From assembly GCA_964452285.1 (NCBI GenBank), contig CAYVKW010000020.1, positions 1 through 19,959 on the forward strand: 19,959 bases of DNA, in the 5' to 3' direction. The translations under genes and the position numbers were made by a program. A model generated the notes under the pieces. That model searched no databases. It worked only from the letters and a program-made list of their open reading frames with translations, and was not told where the DNA came from. This DNA comes from JAUNST01 sp964452285. GTDB lineage: Bacteria; Patescibacteriota; Microgenomatia; UBA1400; PJMF01. This document shows positions 1-5,904 of the stretch, one piece after another (within the stretch, counting starts at the first letter, position 1; each line of letters begins with the position of its first letter).

Positions 1-24
1 TTAAATTATGCCGATAGTCAACTC

Positions 25-98
25 TGGCTCCCCGACCTGGATTCGAACCAAGATTAACAGAGTCAGAATCTGTTGTGCTGCCATTACACTATCGGGGA
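25..98 (-). tRNA. tRNA-Gln (anticodon CTG)
   Basis: On the minus strand the sequence folds as a complete 74-nt cloverleaf: a 7-bp acceptor stem (TCCCCGA with TCGGGGA), a short D arm, an anticodon arm ACAGA-TTCTGAC-TCTGT, a T arm with loop TTCGAAT, discriminator G73 and an encoded CCA end. The anticodon CTG reads the glutamine codon CAG. The weak U1-A72 pair and G73 match known identity features of bacterial tRNA-Gln. No terminator is obvious in the 24 bases left before the window edge. Confidence 0.96.
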
Positions 99-132
99 GT
101 TTCGTGATTTGTTCGTGTTTTTAGAGAACCTA

Positions 133-141
133 TGTTATAAT
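133..141 (+). promoter_or_regulatory. Extended -10 promoter for the response regulator
   Basis: TGT-TATAAT (133-141) is a perfect -10 hexamer with the TGn extension; no good -35 box lies at the right distance. A start near 148 would give a leader of about 74 nt that ends with a GGGAAGG Shine-Dalgarno sequence (208-214) ahead of the ATG at 222. The sequence is partly palindromic (TATTATAACATA on the other strand), so it could also serve the divergent tRNA-Gln. Confidence 0.6.
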
Positions 142-221
142 AGTAACGGACTGTGGATATTATATATCAAAAACAAGTCTTTTGGTGAAGGACTGGACGA
201 TAAAAGTGGGAAGGTTCGTAC

Positions 222-938
222 ATGTCAGAAAAAAAAATTCTAATTGTGGAAGATGATGTGTTGTTGGCGGAGCATTTACGCCGTTTTTTACGGGAACAAT
301 TAAAGGCTAAATGTGAATGGGTGATGACGGTGGACGGGGCACAAGAGTATTTAGATGAGAAAGGAGATTTTGATTTGTTAATTTTGGATCGTAAATTGCG
401 TGATGGAGAGGGTTTGGAAGTTTTGCGATTGGCGAAAATAAATCTGGAAATGACACGCGTGTTAATTTTGACTGGTTTAGGACAACCAGAGGAAAGAGAA
501 AAAGGACTATTGGCTGGGGCGAATGATTATCTGGTTAAGCCGTTTACTAAGGGGGAATTTCTGGCCAGGGTAAACAATTTACTACATTTACATAAAATAA
601 ATGAAAAAGCGGAATATTTTTTGACGGAAGAGTTTGTTTTTAAAACTGAAGAGAAAAAATTGCTTTATGACCAGAAGGAAGTGAGGCTAACGAGAACAGA
701 TTCGACTTTATTGGAATATTTTTTTCAGCATCGGAATTTTTTGGTGACTTGGGAAGAAATTGAGAGATGCTTATGGTCTGCTAATCAACTGGAAATTAAT
801 AAAGCAGCAATTGTGGCAGAAATTTATCGTTTGCGGAAGAAAATGGGTAGATTTGGAGAAAAATTGCAGACTTTTTATAAAGTGGGCTATCAGTTGATCA
901 TGACGGAAAGACCAATGCAAAGAATGAGTATGACTTGA
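222..938 (+). CDS. Response regulator, OmpR/PhoB-type, with winged-helix output domain
   Basis: A two-component response regulator that presumably binds DNA when phosphorylated. The receiver domain (about 4-123) has the acidic pocket E10-D11-D12, phospho-acceptor D56 in LLILDRKL, switch T84 and the conserved K106 in YLVKPF. Residues about 133-226 form an OmpR-type winged helix, with IYRLRKKM as the recognition helix and VGYQL as the wing. The 238-aa length is normal for the family. The start is supported by GGGAAGG eight bases upstream. No histidine kinase lies in the window, so it is an orphan here and its signal and targets are unknown. The last 49 nt overlap the 3' end of the convergent gene at 890-1348; the extra tail after the wing (about 228-238, Met- and Arg-containing) is encoded in that overlap. 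Confidence 0.93.
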   Translation: MSEKKILIVEDDVLLAEHLRRFLREQLKAKCEWVMTVDGAQEYLDEKGDFDLLILDRKLRDGEGLEVLRLAKINLEMTRVLILTGLGQPEEREKGLLAGANDYLVKPFTKGEFLARVNNLLHLHKINEKAEYFLTEEFVFKTEEKKLLYDQKEVRLTRTDSTLLEYFFQHRNFLVTWEEIERCLWSANQLEINKAAIVAEIYRLRKKMGRFGEKLQTFYKVGYQLIMTERPMQRMSMT

Positions 939-1348
939 GGAAGAATGCCCCAAAAAACATTGGTCGTGGAACGGTGAACATATTCGTGAAAGTGATAAAG
1001 AGGCTGAAGAACTGCGAATGAGTGATGAAAAAAAAGTTGTGTGGATTCGAGAATGTCGGGGAGAATGCCGAAAAAGGCGCCAAGCCAGATGGTCCAAGTG
1101 AAGTGAGAAGGGAGAGTTTGGCGCCAGAAAATCGCAATTAAAAGGGCGGCAATAAGTAAGTCAAGAAAAGCCAGAACGACAATAGTGTAAAAACGTTGTT
1201 TACCTGTGCGCATACCAGTGCCGGCGTCAAAATGTTGAACGTGATCAAGAAGAAAATGGGAGGCAAAAGCGAGAGGAATAAAAAGCCATGGCGAAGGCAA
1301 ACAAGAAGCAATAAAAGCGCCGGTAACGGCGTGAGCAGCGGACATCAT
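890..1348 (-). CDS. Small His-rich multi-pass membrane protein, YdjM/DUF457-like
   Basis: A 152-aa hydrophobic protein with about four membrane segments (roughly 8-32, 54-76, 86-98, 131-150). Conserved-looking histidines and aspartates line up as H6 in AAHAVTGAF, H31/D35/H36/H39 in HFLLDHVQHF, D98 in GILPD, H108/H109, and H119/H121/H125. This spacing recalls the membrane-bound putative metal-dependent hydrolases (DUF457, YdjM), but the assignment comes from motif shape only and no activity is known. Two ATGs stand in tandem (1348 and 1345); neither has a Shine-Dalgarno site. A minus-strand TATAAT at 1359-1364 is 10 nt before the first ATG, which suggests a nearly leaderless mRNA. The stop is TGA followed directly by TAG. 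It converges on the response regulator and overlaps it. Confidence 0.75.
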   Translation of the reverse strand: MMSAAHAVTGAFIASCLPSPWLFIPLAFASHFLLDHVQHFDAGTGMRTGKQRFYTIVVLAFLDLLIAALLIAIFWRQTLPSHFTWTIWLGAFFGILPDILESTQLFFHHSFAVLQPLYHFHEYVHRSTTNVFWGILPQVILILCIGLSVMIN

Positions 1349-1358
1349 AATAAAATGT

Positions 1359-1364
1359 ATTATA
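1359..1364 (-). promoter_or_regulatory. -10 box close to the 890-1348 gene start
   Basis: A perfect TATAAT on the minus strand, 10 nt before the ATG at 1348. A transcription start at the usual 6-8 nt below the box would leave only 2-4 nt of leader. A TTGACA lies only 9 nt upstream, which is too close to be its -35. Confidence 0.5.
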
Positions 1365-1604
1365 GCGGAAAAGTGTCAATTTGGCGAGGAGAACGAGAGA
1401 GGGGAAATTTTTTAAGAAAATGATGCAAATTAAAATGGGCAAAAGGTCAATGTGGACAATTTAAGCATCAATAAATTTAATGATTAAAATTGCTTTAATC
1501 TGGTGTGTTTTGATATCTTTTTGTACAAAAAATCGAAAAAATGCGGCTGAAGCAATCAATAACTTTTTACCCAAAATTAGTGACCTATAATTAATAAAAA
1601 AGTA

Positions 1605-1633
1605 TTGACAAAGTGTCTTATAACTGTTATACT
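1605..1633 (+). promoter_or_regulatory. Near-consensus sigma-70 promoter ahead of the structured region
   Basis: TTGACA (1605-1610), a 17-bp spacer (1611-1627) and TATACT (1628-1633), with TGT in the extended -10 position. This is the best-matched complete promoter in the window. The expected start is near 1640, with the next start codon only at 2087, so it drives a long untranslated RNA. Confidence 0.85.
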
Positions 1634-1639
1634 AACCGC

Positions 1640-2086
1640 AGTTCTTTAAAACAGAAATAAACAAAATTGAACAAGTAAAAACGACTAAATCAAATTTACT
1701 TGAGAGCTCGTACCTTATGCTTGAGCCTTTGTTCAAGCAGTATCGACTCGAGAGTAAATTTGGTTTAGTTTAAATTCAAGTTTGTTTATTTTGATTATCG
1801 GGACCGATAATAGACAACTGTCTGAAACGAAGCTTTTAGTTTGATCTAGTTATCAACTACTAACGTTCAGACGGTGACTATTATTGGACCGATAATCTTT
1901 GAGAATAGCGCTTACAAGTGGACAAGTTGGTGAGAAAATGCGGACAGACATTTTCGGACAGCGCCAATTTGTCCAAGTGAAAAATCCACTTAAAAGGGAA
2001 AATAAGCGCGAACAATTATAAGTAGATCAGAAATAGAAAACTGATCAGAGCGTCTTCCAGAAGAGAAGACAGAAAGGAGAAGGTCG
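1640..2086 (+). ncRNA. Putative large structured RNA or 5' leader (family not recognised)
   Basis: About 450 nt with no credible ORF on either strand, packed with complementary segments in four blocks. I: 1655-1791, one long interrupted hairpin (1655-1665/1781-1791, 1667-1671/1775-1779, 1684-1700/1753-1769, 1718-1724/1733-1739). II: 1793-1897, nested helices 1793-1801/1889-1897, 1804-1811/1880-1887, 1818-1826/1866-1874, and 1837-1845/1852-1859 with one bulge. III: 1908-2009, helices 1908-1914/2003-2009, 1916-1922/1985-1991, 1923-1930/1964-1971 and 1934-1940/1949-1955. IV: hairpins 2025-2030/2041-2046 and 2052-2057/2065-2070, the last one ending just before the Shine-Dalgarno site. These pairings were found by eye. 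The tmRNA, RNase P and T-box signature sequences are not present. It could be an independent ncRNA or a regulatory leader of the next two ORFs. Confidence 0.6.
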
Positions 2087-2302
2087 ATGTCCAGCGATCT
2101 CAAAAATTTTAGAATCGGGGAAAAGGTAAGTTACCCGCAGATTGTGTGCAATGAGGAAGGTGAACACTTGGTGCAAAATCGAGAGTGGCTAATTAAAACA
2201 ATCTTTCCGGTAAGCCAACTCGCGATTTTGCTTGAAACTGGTTGTACTAAACCAGCCCAAGTGCAGGTTAGTCTAAATAGACTAGCAATGATGAATAGCT
2301 AA
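2087..2302 (+). CDS. Unrecognised 71-aa protein downstream of the structured RNA
   Basis: I do not recognise this protein. It is mixed charged and hydrophobic, with no signal peptide or membrane segment, and contains two cysteines (in QIVCNEE and ETGCTKP). The middle, IKTIFPVSQLAILLETG, could form a short amphipathic helix. The start is well supported: AAAGGAG (2073-2079) lies 7 nt before the ATG, the best Shine-Dalgarno site in the window and in contrast to the mostly SD-less genes around it. A hairpin (2052-2070) abuts this site and could affect its access. The next ORF begins 5 nt after the TAA stop in another frame, so the two are probably co-transcribed and perhaps translationally coupled. 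Confidence 0.6.
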   Translation: MSSDLKNFRIGEKVSYPQIVCNEEGEHLVQNREWLIKTIFPVSQLAILLETGCTKPAQVQVSLNRLAMMNS

Positions 2303-2307
2303 AAACA

Positions 2308-2577
2308 TTGGAAAATGGAGGCAACGACGCCAAAGAAATTTGGCGCGTTGCTGTGTTTGGTGGAGGAAATTTTAACATTGAATTAAAAAGTATAATTAGA
2401 AAGTTATTTGTGGAAGGATTGGGATATCGTCATGAAGAAACCATGGCCGCAACAGACAAAAATAGAGATTACGAAATTGGAGAAATAGTAGTAGAAGACA
2501 AAATTGACGAGTTAAATCAAATGTCAATTGAAGAAATCAGAGAGACGATAGCGAAAATGCTAAGAGGTGAAAAATAA
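2308..2577 (+). CDS. Unrecognised 89-aa protein, second gene of the small-ORF pair
   Basis: I do not recognise this protein. The N-terminal half contains a glycine turn (VAVFGGGNFN) followed by a helix-like stretch (IELKSIIRKLFVEGLGY). The C-terminal half is acidic and probably helical (EEIRETIAKMLRGEK). The only starts after the upstream in-frame TAG (2296) are TTG at 2308 or later codons such as GTG at 2353, and none has a clear Shine-Dalgarno site. Reinitiation after the upstream stop, 5 nt away, is the simplest reading. A frameshift joining the two ORFs into one protein cannot be excluded. A strong terminator follows 28 nt after the stop. Confidence 0.55.
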   Translation: MENGGNDAKEIWRVAVFGGGNFNIELKSIIRKLFVEGLGYRHEETMAATDKNRDYEIGEIVVEDKIDELNQMSIEEIRETIAKMLRGEK

Positions 2578-2604
2578 TTTTAATTCTATTTATAAAATAA
2601 AGAC

Positions 2605-2641
2605 TATGAAAAATCCCGATACAAAATCGGGATTTTTCATA
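2605..2641 (+). terminator. Strong Rho-independent-type terminator hairpin
   Basis: A 16-bp perfect stem (2605-2620 with 2626-2641) around the loop ACAAA; the core is AAAAATCCCGAT with its complement ATCGGGATTTTT. The U-rich stretch is the descending arm itself. It closes the structured RNA and small-ORF unit. The reverse strand has the same stem, so it may also stop read-through from the convergent operon that ends at 2753. Confidence 0.9.
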
Positions 2642-2752
2642 TGATGATAAGAAGGTGAAAGTGAAAAATGAGCAGAAGAGTTGACTAAGTGAAATGATTT
2701 AGTACAATTTTGGCACAATAAGAATTAAATTTGAGCGCTGATAAAGAATGCT

Positions 2753-3673
2753 TTAATTACTTGATGTATCTTGGAGAAAGGTGAGGGCGGTTTGCAGATC
2801 TTGAGGTAAAGGACTAGTGAAAGTGAGCGGCTGCTGCGAGACGGGGTGAGTGAAACTAAGACTCTGAGCGTGTAAAAACTGGCGAGGACACCAAAGCTGA
2901 TCAATACGAGCTTTTTTGTGAGAAAGATAACTTTGATCGCCGACCAAGGGATGCTTGAGGTGGGTAAAATGGGCGCGAATTTGATGAGTGCGACCGGTTT
3001 TAGGCATGGCTTGAACGAGAGAAAAACCTTGATAGAGCTTGTCGAGCTCGCGTTTTTTGAGAGTGAGGTTTTGGTCGGGAAAAGAAGCGGCAAAATGTTC
3101 TTGGAGACGCGAAAAGTCAAATTGAGGCCAAGATTTTTGTACTTGATAAAGAGTGAGAGCAGTCCGGCCGCCGACAGCAGTAACAGCCATGAGTTGACGA
3201 TTGCTAGGTTTGCGAGCTAGAGGAAGATTGATACGATCTTGCATTTTGTCGGCGGGAAAAAGTCCGTGTACAAGACAAAGGTAAGTTTTGCTAGTGGTGC
3301 GTTGACGAAATTGACTAAGTAGATGTAAAAGAGAAGTCGGGTTTTTGGCCCAAACGGTGACGCCAGAAGTGTCTTTGTCAAGGCGATGAACGAGGCCGCG
3401 GCGCTCTTGCCAAATGTCGAGCGGAGAACCAAATTGAGGATCGTAATCGGCGGGCAAAAGCGCCGCGGGAATCTGGTCGGAAAAAGTCTGGTGGGCGGAA
3501 TCTAAGTATTGAGCGACTAAATCTTGCAAACTCAATTGATGATGAGTTTGGGCAGTGTTGATAATAAGTCCGGCTGGTTTATCAATTACCAAAATATCAT
3601 CATCTTCGTAAAGAATGAGTGAAGGCAAAGCGGACAAGGAAATCGAAGGGAGTTTATTTTCGTTTGTGAACAT
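2753..3673 (-). CDS. RluD/RluA-family rRNA pseudouridine synthase
   Basis: Converts specific uridines in RNA, probably 23S rRNA, to pseudouridine. The 306-aa protein has the RluA-family signatures: DKPAGLI (31-37), the catalytic motif HRLDKDTSG (96-104) with D99 as the expected nucleophile, and TGRTHQIRAHF near residue 230. No N-terminal S4 RNA-binding domain is present, so the protein consists of the catalytic domain alone. It carries extra loops before the catalytic motif (about 60-90) and in the middle (about 180-215), so the exact RluA/RluC/RluD class cannot be set. Its start overlaps the end of the Lgt-like gene by 20 nt, which makes it the last gene of the 5828-2753 operon. Confidence 0.9.
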   Translation of the reverse strand: MFTNENKLPSISLSALPSLILYEDDDILVIDKPAGLIINTAQTHHQLSLQDLVAQYLDSAHQTFSDQIPAALLPADYDPQFGSPLDIWQERRGLVHRLDKDTSGVTVWAKNPTSLLHLLSQFRQRTTSKTYLCLVHGLFPADKMQDRINLPLARKPSNRQLMAVTAVGGRTALTLYQVQKSWPQFDFSRLQEHFAASFPDQNLTLKKRELDKLYQGFSLVQAMPKTGRTHQIRAHFTHLKHPLVGDQSYLSHKKARIDQLWCPRQFLHAQSLSFTHPVSQQPLTFTSPLPQDLQTALTFLQDTSSN

Positions 3674-4448
3674 GGAAGTGAAAAGAAGAATGTTTAATTA
3701 ATAAAATCAGACCAAAAATCAATAAAAGTAAATCGATAATCCAATCGAGAGCAAAATCGGCGAAGAAAAATTGTGGAGGAGAGAAAATTAAAGTAAGTAG
3801 AGAAAAAGCACTGGAAAAAATAATGAAAATAAATAAAAGAAAGCCGGGGTCGGCGGAAGAACGACTGCCACGATACCACTTATAAGTGCGATAATTTTTT
3901 TCTAAATAATTTAGCCAGATGTAAAGGAGAAGAAAAAAAACGACATTGTAAAGTTGGATAGGATGGACTTTGACGGCTAAGTTTGGAAATGAAATGCCGA
4001 GTGGACCAGTGGTGAGATAACCGATACCGTCGCCAGCAAAAAAACGGCCGAGATTGGAAATAATGAGACCGAAACAGGTGGCTTGCGCCCAGTAATCCAT
4101 GATGTCCAAGCGATTGATCTTGTAATGACGCAGCATGAGATGCAAGCTAAAGCCAGCAGTAATAATGGCAATAATAACGGAAATTCCAGGGTGAGAAAAG
4201 ATATTGATCCAAGCAAGCGGTCGCCAGCCGAAATTAGGCCAATCAGCGATAACAAAAGCTAAACGTCCGCCAATAAAGCCATAGAGAAGAGCAAGAAGAA
4301 AAAAATCGAAAATCTCAAATTCTTTATAACTGGCATTAAGATGAAGGCGACGCCAAAAAACAAAAGTGCCAAAGAAAGCAGCAAAAAAAAGAAAAATGTT
4401 GATGAGATGGACATCAAAAAAACCAAAAAAGCTAAATGAAGCAAACAT
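3654..4448 (-). CDS. lgt: Prolipoprotein diacylglyceryl transferase (Lgt-like)
   Basis: Transfers diacylglycerol from phosphatidylglycerol to the lipobox cysteine of prelipoproteins in the inner membrane. The 264-aa protein has about seven hydrophobic segments and family landmarks in order: GGRLAFVIADW, the HPGIS stretch matching the HGG region, NLGRFFAGDGIGYLTTGPLG (the GRxxNFxNGxxxG region) and HPIQLYN (family HPSQLYE). Several positions are degenerate, including the Asn after GR and the HGG triplet, so activity should not be assumed. An ATG at 4613 is possible but lies inside the upstream gene. I chose ATG 4448 because it follows that gene's stop and has a minus-strand TATAAT 12 nt upstream. 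Confidence 0.82.
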   Translation of the reverse strand: MFASFSFFGFFDVHLINIFLFFAAFFGTFVFWRRLHLNASYKEFEIFDFFLLALLYGFIGGRLAFVIADWPNFGWRPLAWINIFSHPGISVIIAIITAGFSLHLMLRHYKINRLDIMDYWAQATCFGLIISNLGRFFAGDGIGYLTTGPLGISFPNLAVKVHPIQLYNVVFFLLLYIWLNYLEKNYRTYKWYRGSRSSADPGFLLFIFIIFSSAFSLLTLIFSPPQFFFADFALDWIIDLLLLIFGLILLIKHSSFHFHVHKRK

Positions 4449-4460
4449 AAGATAATGATT

Positions 4461-4466
4461 ATTATA
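4461..4466 (-). promoter_or_regulatory. -10 box overlapping the upstream stop, ahead of lgt
   Basis: A minus-strand TATAAT overlaps the stop codon of the metallo-beta-lactamase gene and lies 12 nt before the chosen lgt ATG. It may give an internal operon promoter with a leader of about 5 nt. AT-rich chance occurrence is possible. Confidence 0.4.
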
Positions 4467-5121
4467 ACACGTTTGCCAAAGTGAAGGGCTCGCCATGACC
4501 TGGGCAGATAAGTGTATCTGGATGAAGAGTTTTTTTGAGGAGAGATAAACTATAAGAAAGTTTTTTGGCGTTGCCATAACTGAAGTCGGTGCGGCCACGG
4601 CTACCGTCGGCAAAAATCAAATCGCCAACAAAGGCAATTCTGTCTTCGGGAAAATAAAGCACTAAACTGCCAGGAGTGTGACCAGGAGTAGCAAGAATTT
4701 GACAAGAAGAAGACGAGAAGAGGTCGGTGATTGAAGCTTGAGAAGGGGCTTGGATTTGAGAGAGGGGAAGAATAGGATCACAAGTAGTGGCGCCAAAATG
4801 AAGAGCGGTTTTCTGAGCACGTTGATATAAAAAGATATCTTTTGAATCAAGCCAAACAGGCAAAGATTGTTGGCGAGTGGCGAAATTGAGGAAAAGCGGC
4901 AGGGCGCCACAGACATGATCACAGTGACCGTGAGTAAAGAAAAGCGCTTGTGGCGCCAGCTGCAATTGGAGTACAGTTTCACTGAGAAAGTCACCCTCGT
5001 CCCCAGGATCAACAATTAAGGTGTGACGAGAATTTTTTTCCGTCAGGAAATAACAGTTGGTGGGCATTGGTCCGACGGAATAAAGATGAAGTTCAAAATG
5101 AGGAAAATGATCAAAAAACAT
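4462..5121 (-). CDS. Metallo-beta-lactamase fold hydrolase (glyoxalase II-like)
   Basis: A 219-aa cytoplasmic hydrolase with the complete two-metal site of the family: THGHCDH (63-69; H64, H66, D68, H69), H148 in TPGHTPGS, D167 in GDLIF and H209 in PGHGEP. The segment GRTDF (176-180) and the compact length fit the glyoxalase-II-like thioesterase/hydrolase group (YcbL type). The substrate cannot be read from sequence; S-lactoylglutathione is unlikely to be certain in this kind of organism. The start is 5 nt after the stop of the M50 protease gene, so the two are almost certainly one transcript. Confidence 0.9.
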   Translation of the reverse strand: MFFDHFPHFELHLYSVGPMPTNCYFLTEKNSRHTLIVDPGDEGDFLSETVLQLQLAPQALFFTHGHCDHVCGALPLFLNFATRQQSLPVWLDSKDIFLYQRAQKTALHFGATTCDPILPLSQIQAPSQASITDLFSSSSCQILATPGHTPGSLVLYFPEDRIAFVGDLIFADGSRGRTDFSYGNAKKLSYSLSLLKKTLHPDTLICPGHGEPFTLANVL

Positions 5122-5126
5122 AAGTT

Positions 5127-5828
5127 TTAAAAACCCAAAAAGAGATTCTGGAAGAAAGCTAAAGCTGGAGTGATTAGATAGTTAATTGGAGCGACGCGAC
5201 TAAAAATAGGTAAGATAAGGAGAAAGGCGACGATAATGCCGAAGCGATGATTGAACTGATCATAAGCGGATCGAGTAGAACTGGGAAGAAAAACGCGAAG
5301 AATGTGATGTCCATCGAGAGGATAGAGAGGCACGAGATTAAAAATGGCCAGACTTAAATTGACACTGAAAAGCGTCACTAAAAATTGCAAAAAAGGCATA
5401 GGTAAAGAAAATGGCGCAAAACGGAATAAAAGCCCAAGGAGAGCGGCAAGGATAAGATTGGTTAGAGGACCAGCGGCGGCGATTATAGCGCCGTCTTTAA
5501 CTGGATCTTTGAGATTGTAGGGATCAAAAGCGACTGGCTTGCCCCAACCATAGCCAGTGGCTAAAATTAGAATGGTGCCCCAAGGATCGAGATGACGAAG
5601 GGGATTGAGACTGACTCTACCAGCCAAGCGAGGATTGGGGTCGCCAAGTTTGTCGGCGGTAAAAGCGTGAGCGAATTCATGAGTAACTAAAGCAATGAGA
5701 ATGGCGAGGAGAAGAAAAACAAAACCAAGTGGATCAGCTTGAATACTCTGCCACCGCTGACCGTTGAAAAAGATTTGCACTAGAGCAATAATGATAAAAA
5801 TAGTAAAAATAGGTGAACGATTGCGCAT
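5127..5828 (-). CDS. M50-family site-2-protease-like membrane metalloprotease
   Basis: A 233-aa polytopic membrane protein. HEFAH (50-54) supplies the zinc ligands and catalytic glutamate within a membrane segment, and NLVPLYPLDG (164-173) supplies the third, aspartate, ligand; both are hallmarks of the short M50B group related to SpoIVFB. No PDZ or CBS domain is present. Such enzymes cleave substrates inside the membrane and are often tied to regulated intramembrane proteolysis; the substrate is unknown. It is the first gene of the operon continuing into the MBL hydrolase, Lgt and the pseudouridine synthase. A TATAAT lies only 6 nt before the ATG, so the mRNA may be fully leaderless. Confidence 0.92.
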   Translation of the reverse strand: MRNRSPIFTIFIIIALVQIFFNGQRWQSIQADPLGFVFLLLAILIALVTHEFAHAFTADKLGDPNPRLAGRVSLNPLRHLDPWGTILILATGYGWGKPVAFDPYNLKDPVKDGAIIAAAGPLTNLILAALLGLLFRFAPFSLPMPFLQFLVTLFSVNLSLAIFNLVPLYPLDGHHILRVFLPSSTRSAYDQFNHRFGIIVAFLLILPIFSRVAPINYLITPALAFFQNLFLGF

Positions 5829-5834
5829 AAGGAG

Positions 5835-5840
5835 ATTATA
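5835..5840 (-). promoter_or_regulatory. -10 box of the M50 operon, 6 nt before ATG
   Basis: A minus-strand TATAAT with six bases (CTCCTT) between it and the ATG at 5828. The expected transcription start coincides with the start codon itself. No Shine-Dalgarno sequence lies between the two. It is back to back with the bL28 promoter at 5854-5862. Confidence 0.65.
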
Positions 5841-5853
5841 GCACAGGAAAGTG

Positions 5854-5862
5854 TGGTATAAT
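5854..5862 (+). promoter_or_regulatory. Extended -10 promoter of the bL28 gene
   Basis: TGG-TATAAT (5854-5862), with the expected start near 5869 and a leader of about 36 nt. The leader holds a short hairpin (TTCTTT with AAAGAA, about 5871-5886). It is divergent from the M50 promoter only 14 nt away, so the two polymerase sites overlap. Confidence 0.6.
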
Positions 5863-5904
5863 AACGGTTCTTCTTTAGTAAAAGAAAGTGTAGAAAGTAA
5901 AAAT

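Noticed and set aside
222..1348. Alternative genetic code with TGA read as glycine
   Set aside because: The response regulator and the 890-1348 gene both end at TGA at lengths natural for them (the second is followed by TAG), and no gene here needs a TGA read-through.
1196..1423. 75-aa plus-strand ORF with a basic composition
   Set aside because: It lies opposite the 890-1348 membrane gene and its promoter, has no Shine-Dalgarno site and no family-like pattern; it is a shadow of the real gene.
1655..1791. Insertion sequence or MITE
   Set aside because: No transposase and no clear target-site duplication at the edges; a second copy is not present in the window. Left open as an alternative only.
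1640..2086. tmRNA, RNase P RNA, T-box leader or retron
   Set aside because: No tRNA-like end, no GAGGAAAGTCCG or ACAGAA-type RNase P signature, no T-box AGGGTGGNACCGCG, and no reverse transcriptase nearby.
2918..3220. 100-aa plus-strand ORF within the pseudouridine synthase
   Set aside because: Antisense shadow: the minus strand has intact RluA-family catalytic motifs across the same bases.
4449..4613. Longer Lgt start at 4613
   Set aside because: It would add about 55 residues encoded inside the metallo-beta-lactamase gene; they do not resemble the Lgt N-terminus, while ATG 4448 gives a normal length.
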